The translations under genes and the position numbers were made by a program. This document shows positions 10,161-22,335 of a stretch of 64,000 bases of DNA, piece after piece. How positions within the stretch are numbered: the first letter of the stretch is position 1; every line of letters starts with the position of its first letter. A model generated the notes under the pieces. It worked only from the letters and a program-made list of their open reading frames with translations. It made no database searches and was not told the origin of the DNA. This DNA is from a bacterium endosymbiont of Escarpia laminata (GTDB lineage: Bacteria; Pseudomonadota; Gammaproteobacteria; Chromatiales; Chromatiaceae), in NCBI GenBank assembly GCA_003660235.1, contig QGON01000058.1:46003-110002 (forward strand). The letters run 5' to 3'.

Positions 10161-11141
10161 CTAAGCATAATCATCGACCAAACCATCTGACATAAGCCTT
10201 ATCACATCTGAACTGCCGGGTTCAGGCAAGTCTGTCGAACCGGTCATACTCCCCCTGCCCCCTCTGCCGCTATTGCCATTGGCATCAGCAAATGACTCCC
10301 GGCTCTCACGCTGCCCCACGTCCACGTTGGCCAGGTTCAGGTTGGCTTCGCCCAACATATCACGCAAACGGGGTATCGCAGCCTCCAGGGCCTCCCTCGT
10401 CAGGGGTTGCTGAGCGATGAAACTTACGCTGGCCTGGTCATTTTGCACGGAGATACGGATCTCCATCGGCCCCATATTCGGCGGTGTCAGTTTTATTTCA
10501 GCACTCTGAATATTGCGGCCGAGCATCCACTGAATGCGTTTTCCTACAGCCTGATCCCACCCCGGCTGACTGACCGGCACATCGACCCGCAGCATCTCCA
10601 TGCCTGGTCGGGCAACAGTGCCGCCACCCACTGCCTGGAATCCGGCCAGATTGAATCCACCGGTAATTTCTCCAGCTGTCTTGCCCTCAAGGGCAACACC
10701 TGTTGAGACCATGCCCAAACCGGCCAGATCACCTTTCTCCGCTCCCTGGACCAGTTGTCCGAGCAGCAACGCAGTTTTCATGTCAGCCTGGGCGTTTGTA
10801 CCGATGGGAGGCAAAGCTGTCTGCAGACCAGCGGTGTCTGTCAATTGGATAGCGGCTTGCGGCATTGTCTTGCCGTTTGCAATGGGGTTGAACGGCAGCA
10901 GGTTGCCGCCGGTAACTATAAACGGTGACAGCTTGTCACTCCCCTCTACACCCGGCGTCAGCGGCAGGGCAATGACAACCCCCTCTTCGAGGTCGTCGAT
11001 CATCTCCTGCATCTGCTGATCAAAAGGGTTTTCCGGCGCGCTGTCCGGAGATACAGCTGGCTGATTACCGCCTTTTCCTGATGAGGCACCCGAGAGCGTG
11101 GCTGCTGCCTGGCTGGCGGGTAGTGCGGGTAACTGAAGCAT
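10161..11141 (-). CDS. FliK-like flagellar hook-length control domain protein
   Basis: The 326-residue protein has a low-complexity N-terminal half rich in Gly, Ala, Pro and Gln. Its C-terminal domain, from about residue 195 to 280 (VGKRIQWMLGRNIQSAEIKL, then PNMGPMEIRI), matches the Flg_hook domain of FliK, which switches the flagellar export apparatus from hook to filament substrates. No other flagellar gene is in the window, so it may be an isolated fliK or a paralogue. It points away from dapB and follows the lipoprotein gene after 112 bp. Confidence 0.75.
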   Translation of the reverse strand: MLQLPALPASQAAATLSGASSGKGGNQPAVSPDSAPENPFDQQMQEMIDDLEEGVVIALPLTPGVEGSDKLSPFIVTGGNLLPFNPIANGKTMPQAAIQLTDTAGLQTALPPIGTNAQADMKTALLLGQLVQGAEKGDLAGLGMVSTGVALEGKTAGEITGGFNLAGFQAVGGGTVARPGMEMLRVDVPVSQPGWDQAVGKRIQWMLGRNIQSAEIKLTPPNMGPMEIRISVQNDQASVSFIAQQPLTREALEAAIPRLRDMLGEANLNLANVDVGQRESRESFADANGNSGRGGRGSMTGSTDLPEPGSSDVIRLMSDGLVDDYA

Positions 11142-11253
11142 AAACGCGGCCTGTCATATGAATCCTGACAGATAACCAGCATAAACCAGGCCAGATTATA
11201 AGACTGAGAGGAGAAACGGCTCTTAGGGGAATAGGGAGAGCCGGTATTTCATG

Positions 11254-11727
11254 CTACAAAATATCTTTTTTGCTCGCCCGGCGCCACTTGGCCGACTGGA
11301 GGCGCCACTGCTCATCACTTTCCAGTGCCACCAGCAGCTCAATGCGCAACAGTTCACCACGCCATTGGCTCAGCGCCTCACTACCCACAGGAGCGGTACC
11401 GGCAATACCTGCAAACAGCACGACCCGCACCTGTGCATCCTCAAGCAACTCTATCTGGTCGATCCGGTAGACGATATGAATCGATTTGTGGCGTAGAAAA
11501 TAACCTGCCAGCAGGCGTCTGATCTCATGTCGGGTGCCCCTTCTGCCATCAGAATACTGCTCCGAGATCAGTGCTGCGGCACCGATCAGATCCCGGCCCT
11601 CCACCGCAACTTCACCTCTGGCAACGAATTGCCGGACCTGATCTTCCGGTGACAGGTAGGGGGTATCGCTGCATCCTGCCAGCAATATCAGTACCCAAAA
11701 TAACGGCAGGCGAAGCAGCCAGTCCAC
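11254..11727 (-). CDS. Hypothetical lipoprotein
   Basis: The 157-residue protein begins with a short charged start, a hydrophobic stretch and a lipobox LLAGC at residues ~15-19, so it is probably an outer- or inner-membrane lipoprotein. The mature part (about 140 residues) has alternating helices and strands of the kind seen in NTF2-like small domains, but I do not recognise a named family. It lies 6 bp after dapB on the same strand, so it is probably cotranscribed with it. Confidence 0.7.
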   Translation of the reverse strand: MDWLLRLPLFWVLILLAGCSDTPYLSPEDQVRQFVARGEVAVEGRDLIGAAALISEQYSDGRRGTRHEIRRLLAGYFLRHKSIHIVYRIDQIELLEDAQVRVVLFAGIAGTAPVGSEALSQWRGELLRIELLVALESDEQWRLQSAKWRRASKKDIL

Positions 11728-11733
11728 AAGGCG

Positions 11734-12549
<816 letters not shown>

Positions 12550-12601
12550 TCAGTTGCCCGGTTAACCAGCGGATCATCAGCCCGTTATGGCAGTTATATA
12601 A

Positions 12602-13747
12602 CTAAAAGCCCATTCCTTCAAAAAACTTCTTTACACCATCCACCCAGGTGCTGGACTGAGGACTGTGCTTACTGCCACCTTTTTTCATGGTTTCATCAAA
12701 TTTTCTCAGCAACTCCTGTTGCTCTTCAGTCAGGTTTACCGGTGTCTCCACCTGCACCTTGCAGAGCAGATCACCCACCGCACCGCCACGTACCGGCTTC
12801 ACCCCCTTGCCGCGCATGCGGAACATACGATCGGTCTGGGTCCCTGCCGGGATCTTGAGCATTACCTTACCACCGAGGGTCGGTACTTCAAGCTCCCCAC
12901 CCAGCGCCGCGATGGAAAAACTGATCGGCACTTCACAATAGAGGTGGTTATCCTCCCGTTTGAATATCCCATGGGGTTTGACCACGACCTGCACATAGAG
13001 GTCGCCCGAAGGACCGCCATTCTCACCGGCCTCACCCTCACCGGAAAGACGGATACGGTCACCGGAATCGACCCCTGGCGGCACTTTCACCGAGAGGGTC
13101 TTGTGCTCCTGCACCCGACCCTGGCCATGACAGCTTGTACACGGGTTATCGATGACGGAGCCCTTGCCATGACAGCGCGGACAGGTCTGCTGCACAGAGA
13201 AGAATCCCTGCTGCATACGTACCTGACCCTGTCCTCCGCAAGTATCGCAGATCTTGGGCTTGGAACCCTTCTTTGCACCCGTGCCACCACATGTATCACA
13301 CTTGACCAGTGTGGGCACCCGAATCTTCACGGTGGTGCCGGAGACGGCATCCTCCAGTGAAAGCTGCAGGTTGTAACGCAGATCGGAACCACGCTGTACA
13401 CGAGGACCGCCGCCGCCTCGGGCACCACCGAAGATATCGCCGAACACGTCGCCGAAGATATCGCTGAAATTTGCGTTGCCACCGCCGAATCCTCCCGGGC
13501 CGCCGCCCATACTGGAATCGACACCGGCATGTCCAAACTGGTCAAAGGCGGCCCTCTTTTGGGCATCTGAGAGAATCTCATAGGCCTCTTTGGCCTCCTT
13601 GAAACTCTTTTCAGCCTTACCCGCCTCGTCTCCGGTATTCCGGTCAGGATGGTGCTTCATGGCGAGGCGCCGGTAGGCCTTCTTTATCTCGGCCTCACTG
13701 GCGTTCTTTTGTACGCCCAGTACTTCATAGTAATCGCGTTTAGACAT
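12602..13747 (-). CDS. dnaJ: Chaperone DnaJ (Hsp40)
   Basis: This co-chaperone delivers clients to DnaK and stimulates its ATPase. In the 381-residue protein the J domain (1-70) carries the HPD motif (KHHPDRN), followed by a Gly/Phe-rich linker. Next come four CxxCxGxG zinc motifs (about 143-210: [36 protein letters not shown]), and then the client-binding C-terminal barrels. It is downstream of dnaK, separated by a repeat-containing gap of 207 bp. Confidence 0.97.
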   Translation of the reverse strand: MSKRDYYEVLGVQKNASEAEIKKAYRRLAMKHHPDRNTGDEAGKAEKSFKEAKEAYEILSDAQKRAAFDQFGHAGVDSSMGGGPGGFGGGNANFSDIFGDVFGDIFGGARGGGGPRVQRGSDLRYNLQLSLEDAVSGTTVKIRVPTLVKCDTCGGTGAKKGSKPKICDTCGGQGQVRMQQGFFSVQQTCPRCHGKGSVIDNPCTSCHGQGRVQEHKTLSVKVPPGVDSGDRIRLSGEGEAGENGGPSGDLYVQVVVKPHGIFKREDNHLYCEVPISFSIAALGGELEVPTLGGKVMLKIPAGTQTDRMFRMRGKGVKPVRGGAVGDLLCKVQVETPVNLTEEQQELLRKFDETMKKGGSKHSPQSSTWVDGVKKFFEGMGF

Positions 13748-13786
13748 GCGCTGTTGAACCGAACTTCAATCTCAATTGTTTTTGGA

Positions 13787-13882
13787 GCGCAAAGTACGCA
13801 AAGGAACGCCAAGGGCGCAAAGTATGTTTAAAACAGATAAAAACCTTTGCGTTCTTTGCGTATTCTTCGCCTTCTTCGCGTT
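13787..13882. repeat. Inverted GCAAAG-type repeat between dnaK and dnaJ
   Basis: The left block (13787-13821) contains GCGCAAAG, ACGCAAAGGAACGCC and GGGCGCAAAG. The right block (13844-13882) contains the complementary CCTTTGCGTTCTTTGCGT and CTTCGCGTT. They are separated by an AT-rich loop. Dispersed repeats of this kind are common in gammaproteobacteria, and related short motifs are near 2120 and 2345. It interrupts the dnaK-dnaJ intergenic region and could attenuate transcription between the two genes. Confidence 0.6.
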
Positions 13883-13954
13883 CCCCCTAAAAAAACCAAA
13901 ACCGCGCACCAATCCAAAGATCGATGCGCGGTGTTTCAACAAGGCAATCCGGCC

Positions 13955-15898
<1,944 letters not shown>

Positions 15899-15984
15899 GT
15901 CTCTCTATCTCCGAATTCTATATCTAAAATTAATATCGTAATTCTTGCTAACTGACTCTATAGGTGGGGTCAGCCGAAAAAACT

Positions 15985-16596
15985 TCAAGCCTTTTCATCA
16001 ACGGGTGCGGACGGCACCTTGGAAACCATCACCATTGCCGGACGAATGAGGCGGCCATTCAGGCGGTAACCCTTCTGCACAACAGCCACCACCGTATTGG
16101 GCTCCACGTCATCCCGTTCCTGCATCGACATCGCCTGATGGAATTCCGGATTGAAGATCTCACCCGTAGGATCGACCTGCTCCACACCATTCTTCTCCAT
16201 CACGCTGCTGAGCAGCCTGAGCGTCAGCTCCGTGCCTTCCCGCAGCTTCCCCACATCGGTGTTCTCTTCCAGCGCGGCCTGATGACCCAGCTCCAGGCTA
16301 TCCCAGACCTGCAGCAGGTCCTGGGAGAATTTGTCCAGCGCGAATTTATGGGCATTTTCCAGATCGCGTTCCTGGCGCTTGCGCAGGTTGTCGATCTCGG
16401 CCCGGGAGCGCATCAGTTGATCCCAGTGATCGTCGGCCTTGCTGCGGGCGTCTTCAAGCAACCTCGTTAGCCCCTCCGGGGAGGCTTCTTCGGCAACGGT
16501 CTCATCCTCAATCACCACTTCAACATCCGGGGCTTCGCTCACACCCTCTGTCTTCATTACCTCTTCGCTGGACTCTGCCGGCTGATCCTTATCCAT
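15985..16596 (-). CDS. grpE: Nucleotide exchange factor GrpE
   Basis: It releases ADP from DnaK. The 203-residue protein has an acidic N-terminal region (1-45), a long coiled-coil segment (SKADDHWDQLMRSRAEIDNL, ~50-85), and a C-terminal beta domain with the signature VVQKGYRLNGRLIRPAMV. It follows hrcA by 60 bp and precedes dnaK by 86 bp on the same strand. No CIRCE element is visible directly before grpE or dnaK, so control probably comes from the hrcA promoter or from a sigma-32-type promoter that I could not place. Confidence 0.96.
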   Translation of the reverse strand: MDKDQPAESSEEVMKTEGVSEAPDVEVVIEDETVAEEASPEGLTRLLEDARSKADDHWDQLMRSRAEIDNLRKRQERDLENAHKFALDKFSQDLLQVWDSLELGHQAALEENTDVGKLREGTELTLRLLSSVMEKNGVEQVDPTGEIFNPEFHQAMSMQERDDVEPNTVVAVVQKGYRLNGRLIRPAMVMVSKVPSAPVDEKA

Positions 16597-16656
16597 CTCT
16601 CACTTAACCTCTGAATCTCAATATTTTGGTCTGATTTACCCGACAAATTGGGGTTG

Positions 16657-17993
16657 CTATCTGTTTTTCAAGGCCGCACCCAAAATCTTTGCCGTGACAT
16701 CGACAATGGGGATCACCCTTTCATACTCCATGCGGGTTGGACCAATCACGGCCAGCATGCCCACCACATCTTCATCCACCTGGTAAGGGGCAGTCACGAT
16801 CGAACAACCGTTGAGTATCTGAAAACCCGACTCCTCGCCGATAAAGATCTGCACCCCATCAGCATTGTGAAACTGATCGAGCAGATGGAGGATCAAGTGA
16901 GTCTTCGACCTCGTGATAGATTTTGGGACATCCCAGTCCCCAAAATCGACTCGGCCTTCGACAACCTGTTTGTGCCCCGGCCGTCCCGGTCACTGGCACT
17001 ACGCGACAACCTCGCAAGCTCGTTGCCGCTCCGTTGCCAGCTCCCGATGACTGGACGCCGCGCTCGGATGCCTACTTTGCTTCCCCTCTGGCGCAAGGCA
17101 CGCCGGGTAAGCAGTGCGGCCTCGCGGCTACCGGGGACTACCAGCCTTCGCTTCGCTCTCCATGGCTGGCAGCGTTCGCGCTTCTCGGCAAAGGCATCGA
17201 ACAGTTTGCGCAACTGCTGCAGACTGGCCAGATCCTCGAACTCCATCAGATTGGTCTGTCCGGCAATGAGACAATCTTCGCGCGGTGTGCTCGCATCGAC
17301 CACCTCTCCCGCCATCTCCAGTGCCTGGGCCATGGTCTGATCAAAACTTTTACGGGCAGCATTCAGCTCTTCCAGCACCCGGCTACGCACTTTCTTCATC
17401 TCCAGCCCGGAGAAGGAGTGGTTGAGAAAATTGGCTGCCTGATCCAACTCCAGGCGGGTAAAATCCCGATGGGTATTGAGGATGCGGTTAGCCACCTCGC
17501 CATCATTGGTTACCAGAATTGCCAACACCCGATTTTCGGATAGCGGCAGGAACTCGATCTGACGGAATGCCGTGCGTTCCCGCCTCGGGATCGTCACAAT
17601 CCCGGCCATGTGCGTCACGCCGGAGAGCAGCTGCGAAGCCGAGGCCAGCAGATGGCCCGCATCACCGGAGTAAGCCAGCTCCGTGCGAATGCGTTCAATC
17701 TCTCCCGCCTGCAGCCGCTGCACCGTGAGCAGAGAGTCGATGAACATACGAAAACCGGTCACAGTGGGAATTCGCCCGGCCGAGGTATGTGGCGACGCCA
17801 CCAGCCCGAGATCCTCCAGATCGCACATCACATTGCGGATGGTCGCAGGACTCAGATCCATCCCGGCATCCTTCGCCAGTGTTCTGGAACCCACGGGCTG
17901 ACCATCACGGATATAGCGTTCAATCAGCACTTTGAGAAAGTGCTGGGCACGTTCGCCAACCCCGCTTTCACTGATTACCTTCTTTGCTGCCAA
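16657..17993 (-). pseudogene. hrcA: Heat-inducible transcription repressor HrcA, interrupted by a 281-bp element
   Basis: HrcA represses class I heat-shock genes by binding CIRCE. The 5' part (17993-17175) encodes residues 1-273 up to FDAFAEKRE. The remaining C-terminal part, ILHLLDQFHNADGVQIFIGE to SAALKNR, is encoded at 16893-16657. Joining the two gives an in-frame protein of about 351 residues, the normal family length. Between them lies an element identical to one in bamE. Read-through makes a truncated protein with about 93 foreign basic residues and a stop, lacking the last ~78 HrcA residues, so repressor function is probably lost. The element lies antisense to hrcA when compared with its orientation in bamE. 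Confidence 0.9.
16894..17174 (+). mobile_element. 281-bp repeat element, copy 1 (inside hrcA)
   Basis: The stretch 16891-17174 is identical to 25737-26020 (284 bp, of which GAT at the left is shared flank). The inferred unit starts CAAGTGAGTCTTC and ends GGCTGGCAGCG. Near the left end is a hairpin GATTTTGGGAC / GTCCCCAAAATC, and near the right end CCAGCC / GGCTGG encloses a short loop 5 nt from the edge. The element has no stop codon in one frame on each strand, but no recognisable protein. Without it the host reads GGAGGAT/TTCGCG, restoring KREILHLL. No target-site duplication is required. Hairpins at both ends and clean insertion resemble IS200/IS605-derived non-autonomous elements; a structured RNA element is the alternative. 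Confidence 0.8.
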
Positions 17994-18017
17994 AAAGCCC
18001 TCCGCAAAGGCACACTG

Positions 18018-18044
18018 TTAGCACTCCTTTAAATCGAGTGCCAA
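18018..18044 (-). promoter_or_regulatory. CIRCE operator upstream of hrcA
   Basis: TTAGCACTC, a 9-nt spacer and GAGTGCCAA match the CIRCE consensus (TTAGCACTC-N9-GAGTGCTAA) with one mismatch. It lies 25 bp before the hrcA start codon, the usual place for autoregulation of the hrcA-grpE-dnaK-dnaJ operon. The operator is intact while the repressor gene is interrupted. Confidence 0.93.
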
Positions 18045-18181
18045 AATCGAGTGAAAGCTAGCAATTCGCCCCTTTTGAGTCAAGGAATATAAGCCTTTGA
18101 ATGCTTGGATTGGTCTGAAGCACATGCTAAGTTTCCCTGAGTAAAACCGATGATTCCTGGCACTAAGGAGCCGTTAATAAA

Positions 18182-19051
18182 ATGAACCAGCCTTTCCAGC
18201 GCATCGGATTGATCGGCAAGCACGGGGACCCGACCGTCAAGGCGACAACCCGCCGTCTCTGGGATTTCCTCTCCCGGCGCGGTCACGACGTACTGCTGGA
18301 AGAGGCCACCTGCAAACTGCTGGAGGGACGTCCCCTGCCCGGCATTCCCGAAATCGACCTACCCAGTAACAGCGACCTGGTGATCGTGGTGGGCGGTGAC
18401 GGCACCCTGCTGCACGCCGCCCGTGTACTGGCAGACCAGGACACCCCCATTCTTGGCATCAATCTTGGCAGGCTCGGTTTTCTCGCTGACATCTCACCCG
18501 GCGAAATGCTGCCCCATCTCGACGCCATTCTGTCCGGGGAATACGATGAGGAGCGGCGTTTCATGCTGCAAGCCTCCATCGGTGAAGGCAAAGGTTCGAG
18601 TGATGCCACCCCTGCATTCAATGACGTGGTGATACACAAGTGGAACATTGCCCGCATGATCGAATTCGAGACCTATATCGACGGCAAACTGGTCAATGAC
18701 CAGCGCTCTGACGGCCTCATCATCTCCACACCGACCGGCTCCACGGCCTACGCTCTCTCCGGCGGCGGCCCCCTGCTGATGCCTTCGCTCAACGCGCTGG
18801 TGTTGGTCCCCATCTGCCCCCATACCCTGAGCAACCGCCCCATCGTGGTGGACGGTGACAGTGAAGTGGAGATCCACCTGGTCCAGGGCCATGCGGAACA
18901 TGTCCGGGTCACTTGTGACGGTCAGGCCACGCTTCCGGTGGTGGAGGGGGAGATAATCCGCATCCGCAAGGCAGAGCACCCGGTGCGACTGATCCATCCC
19001 CGCGGACACGATCACTACAATCTCCTGCGCGCCAAGTTGGGCTGGGGCTGA
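18182..19051 (+). CDS. nadK: NAD kinase
   Basis: It phosphorylates NAD to NADP. The 289-residue protein has the catalytic GGDGTLL motif at about residues 71-77, NLGRLGFLAD, and the NE/D-type loop with SDGLIISTPTGSTAYALSGGGP. It is divergent from hrcA. Its stop overlaps the recN start by one base (TGATG), so the two are translationally coupled, an arrangement common in gammaproteobacteria. Confidence 0.96.
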   Translation: MNQPFQRIGLIGKHGDPTVKATTRRLWDFLSRRGHDVLLEEATCKLLEGRPLPGIPEIDLPSNSDLVIVVGGDGTLLHAARVLADQDTPILGINLGRLGFLADISPGEMLPHLDAILSGEYDEERRFMLQASIGEGKGSSDATPAFNDVVIHKWNIARMIEFETYIDGKLVNDQRSDGLIISTPTGSTAYALSGGGPLLMPSLNALVLVPICPHTLSNRPIVVDGDSEVEIHLVQGHAEHVRVTCDGQATLPVVEGEIIRIRKAEHPVRLIHPRGHDHYNLLRAKLGWG

Positions 19052-20724
19052 TGCTGACACAGATACATATTCGTAATCTGGCCATCGTTGCAGCACTGGA
19101 GCTCGACCTTTTTTCCGGACTGAGCGCCCTCACCGGTGAGACGGGGGCGGGTAAATCTATCCTGATCGATGCCCTGGGTCTGGCCCTCGGCGGCAAAACG
19201 GACAACAGCATGATCAGGAGCGGCAGTGAACGGGCCGAAATCACCGCCATCTTCGATATCTCCGCCCTGCCGGAGATCCGCCGCTGGCTCCAGGATCACT
19301 CCCTCGACGACGAGAACGACTGTCTGCTACGGCGTGTACTCAGCAGAGAGAGCCGCTCTCGTGCCTATATCAACTGTCGTCCTGTCCCTATCCAACAGGT
19401 CCAGGAACTGGGACAACATTTGGTGCAGATCCATGGCCAACACGCGCATCAATCACTATTGCACCCCCACTATCAGCGGCGTCTACTCGATGCCTACGGG
19501 AGCCATCTTGCCCTGACAAAAACAGTCGATGAATCATTCAGAGATTACCGCAAATCGTTTGAGCAACTGGAAACCCTGCTGGCCGCTGCTGCCGACCATG
19601 CCTCCCGGCTGGACCTGCTGCGATTCCAGGCTGATGAGTTGTCGCAGCTTGATGCTTCCGCCGCAGAGGTCGAGACGCTGGACAGAGACCACAAGCGTCT
19701 GAGCCATCTGGAGCGGCTGCGTTTTGGTTGCGGGGCGGTGATCGATGGGCTCGATGAGAACGAACCGTCACTGCGCAGCCAACTTGCGCGTCTGAGTGAT
19801 GAACTCAGCGTATTGCAGGGGCTGGACAGCAATCTCAAAGAACCCGGAGAGATGCTGGCGAGCGCCCTGATTCAGGTGGATGAGGCCCTGATCGGCCTGC
19901 GTGACTACCTCTCAGGCCTTGAACTCGATCCCGAAAGCCTGCAACAGGTGGAAGCGCGCATCGGTGCACTGCATGACATGGCGCGAAAATACCGGGTCAA
20001 CCCTGAGAAACTCCCCCAACGCCTGCAGCAGATCCAACAAGAGTTGTCGCAGTTGGAGAACGCCGATGTAGAGCTGGAGACCCTGTCAGCACGCGTTGAA
20101 AAACAGCGGGAGGCGTTTCTCAGGCAGGCGGAAAAACTGAGCGGCAAGCGCCGCCAAGCCGGCAAACGTCTGGCCCTGGAGATCAGTGCCGCCATGCAAC
20201 AGCTGGGTATGCCCGGTGGCCGTTTCGATGTCACCCTGAAGGAGATCAACGCTGCAGACGCCAACGGCTCGGGGCTTGAGCAGATCGAATTCATGGTCTC
20301 CGCCAATCCAGGCATGCCTCTGCAACCCCTCAACAAAGTGGCCTCCGGCGGTGAACTCTCCCGCATCAGTCTAGCCATCCAGGTCGCCACCATCCGTTAC
20401 GGTGATACCCCGACCCTCGTATTCGATGAGGTCGACGTCGGCATCGGCGGCAGTGTGGCTGAGATCGTAGGCCAAATGCTGCGCGCCCTCGGTGAGTCCA
20501 GGCAAATTCTCTGTGTCACCCACCTGCCCCAGGTAGCGGCACAGGCTCTGAACCACCTCCAGGTGCAGAAGAGCACGACCAATGAGCTGACCCTTACGGA
20601 GATCACTCCACTGGGGGATGAGAGCCGAATCCAGGAGATCGCCCGCATGTTGGGCGGCATCAAAATCACTGAACAGACGCTCGCCCACGCTGAAGAGATG
20701 ATCTCCCTCGCGGACAGGCGGTAA
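19051..20724 (+). CDS. recN: DNA repair protein RecN
   Basis: This SMC-like ATPase acts in double-strand-break repair. In the 557-residue protein, Walker A is GETGAGKSILIDAL (about residues 29-42), a long coiled-coil middle (about 160-370) follows, and the ABC signature ASGGELSR and Walker B LVFDEVDVGIGG are near the C terminus. Length and order match the family. In pseudomonads fur follows directly; here a four- or five-gene GTPase cluster intervenes. Confidence 0.95.
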   Translation: MLTQIHIRNLAIVAALELDLFSGLSALTGETGAGKSILIDALGLALGGKTDNSMIRSGSERAEITAIFDISALPEIRRWLQDHSLDDENDCLLRRVLSRESRSRAYINCRPVPIQQVQELGQHLVQIHGQHAHQSLLHPHYQRRLLDAYGSHLALTKTVDESFRDYRKSFEQLETLLAAAADHASRLDLLRFQADELSQLDASAAEVETLDRDHKRLSHLERLRFGCGAVIDGLDENEPSLRSQLARLSDELSVLQGLDSNLKEPGEMLASALIQVDEALIGLRDYLSGLELDPESLQQVEARIGALHDMARKYRVNPEKLPQRLQQIQQELSQLENADVELETLSARVEKQREAFLRQAEKLSGKRRQAGKRLALEISAAMQQLGMPGGRFDVTLKEINAADANGSGLEQIEFMVSANPGMPLQPLNKVASGGELSRISLAIQVATIRYGDTPTLVFDEVDVGIGGSVAEIVGQMLRALGESRQILCVTHLPQVAAQALNHLQVQKSTTNELTLTEITPLGDESRIQEIARMLGGIKITEQTLAHAEEMISLADRR

Positions 20725-20976
20725 TCCCCTCAGTGGGCGTATTGTAAACAATCATCACTTCCTGGCCTGATTGTCCAGCCCCCTGCCATTTCATTGCGCT
20801 TTTGTGACACACTTCCCAGCCCTTGCCCATCAGGACACTATCCAGAAGGCCTGAATAATGTCTTGGCGGACAGATCCAACCCGATGTAAAATTAGGTTTC
20901 ATGCCCTATCTTACGGACCTCGCTGCGCGTTATTCTGAGTTCTATACAAAGTAGCCACAAGATAAAAAGTGTAGTT

Positions 20977-22314
20977 ATGAAAGTTCAAAAGCAGAGCAAC
21001 GATACCCCCGTGGAGCAGTCATTCATCGCAACCTGTGCCATGCCGCAGAAGGCAGACTACAGGCCACTGAAAGTCGCCCTGCTCGATATCAACGAGCGCT
21101 TCGAAAACAGATTGCGATACTTCTTTTCAGACAGATGTCAGGGCGACTATGTCATAGACGCGGATCCCCAATCTGCCGACATCTGCCTTATCGACCTGGA
21201 TGGCCTCCGTGGTAAATCTTATTGGGCAAAACACGCAGAGCACCAACACAACTGCCCTGCTATTCTGCTCTCCCTGCATAAGACGGAGGTAGAAAACGCA
21301 AAATGGCTGCAAAAACCATTGCAGGCAGATCTTCTGCATAGTGAGCTGGAAAAAATCCGCGAGAAACTGCATCTCCAACAGAGGCAAGTGGCACCGGTCT
21401 CCCTGCCTGAATCATCTGCTGAAACTGAGTTGGCGCTTAGCGGCCACCATCAGGAGCTACGGCATAAAATCAAATCACTACAGGCGCTGTTGAAAAAAGA
21501 GAAGATCAGACGCGCCCAATTGAGTGCATACAAGCAGGGTGGGCAGGCCGACAACCCACCGCTTCTGAGCGAACCTGCCGCTGCGCCAATCAAGCAGATC
21601 TCAGGTGGGAAACAGGAAATAAAAACTGCTGTGCCATTCATCGGCTCAACACCTGACGTGGATCTGGATAATGAAACCCAGCTCGCCTGGGTGCAATACG
21701 ATCCAAAAAGATTTCTGATCGGACGTGTACAGAAGGCCGTCAAGCTTGCTGAAACCTCCGGGCGGCCCGTCAGCATCTCAAGTAGCCACGGCTCAATTAC
21801 CATTGTTCCTATGACCCGTGAAGTATTGGTTGAAATTGACGGCCAACGGCTACAGTCGCTGGCCTCCCAACCAGTCAACGATGATGAATACCTGCTCTCT
21901 GTACAGGATTCAGTATGCGACATACCGGGCCGAACCCATCGCCGTCCCGTGGAAGCCTTTGTTTGGGAACTCACACTCTGGACCTGCCTGGGGCGGATTC
22001 CTGTCAACGTCAGTCCCAATAATAAGGTCGTATTTAAACACTGGCCCAATCTGACACGTTTACAGATTTTTCCCCAAGCCACTCGGATTGCTGCACTTTG
22101 GGCAAAACAGACACACACGCTGGCCAGTACCGCCCAGGCATTGGAAATCCCGCAACGTTATGTTTTTTCCTTCTTCAGTGCCGCTCATGCAATCGGACTG
22201 GCAACCACGGAGGAAGCCGTAAATGAGGGAATCGCCACCGAAGAAAAAGCCGTCAAGTCCAACGGCAACAAAACATTGTTCCGCAAAATCCTGCGTCAGT
22301 TAAACCTGCACTAG
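20977..22314 (+). CDS. Uncharacterised protein with an N-terminal receiver-like domain, first gene of a GTPase/roadblock cluster
   Basis: The 445-residue protein is cytoplasmic, with no signal or membrane segment. Residues ~30-130 look like a degenerate receiver domain (LKVALLDINERFENRLRYFF, then ADICLIDLDG and PAILLSLHK), but the usual acidic phosphorylation pocket is not convincing. A charged helical linker with coiled-coil character follows (~150-180). The C-terminal region (235-420) is of unknown fold and ends with a helix-turn-helix-like stretch (STAQALEIPQRYVFSFF). It is followed 21 bp later by the small GTPase gene on the same strand. It may regulate or scaffold the GTPase; this is inferred from context only. 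Confidence 0.7.
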   Translation: MKVQKQSNDTPVEQSFIATCAMPQKADYRPLKVALLDINERFENRLRYFFSDRCQGDYVIDADPQSADICLIDLDGLRGKSYWAKHAEHQHNCPAILLSLHKTEVENAKWLQKPLQADLLHSELEKIREKLHLQQRQVAPVSLPESSAETELALSGHHQELRHKIKSLQALLKKEKIRRAQLSAYKQGGQADNPPLLSEPAAAPIKQISGGKQEIKTAVPFIGSTPDVDLDNETQLAWVQYDPKRFLIGRVQKAVKLAETSGRPVSISSSHGSITIVPMTREVLVEIDGQRLQSLASQPVNDDEYLLSVQDSVCDIPGRTHRRPVEAFVWELTLWTCLGRIPVNVSPNNKVVFKHWPNLTRLQIFPQATRIAALWAKQTHTLASTAQALEIPQRYVFSFFSAAHAIGLATTEEAVNEGIATEEKAVKSNGNKTLFRKILRQLNLH

Positions 22315-22335
22315 GTCTGCCCCCCTAACCACCTG

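Noticed and set aside
16894..17174. Group II intron as identity of the 281-bp element
   Set aside because: The ends do not match GTGYG...AY and no domain V-like hairpin is evident. The two copies also lie in opposite orientations relative to their host genes, which is unexpected for spliced introns.
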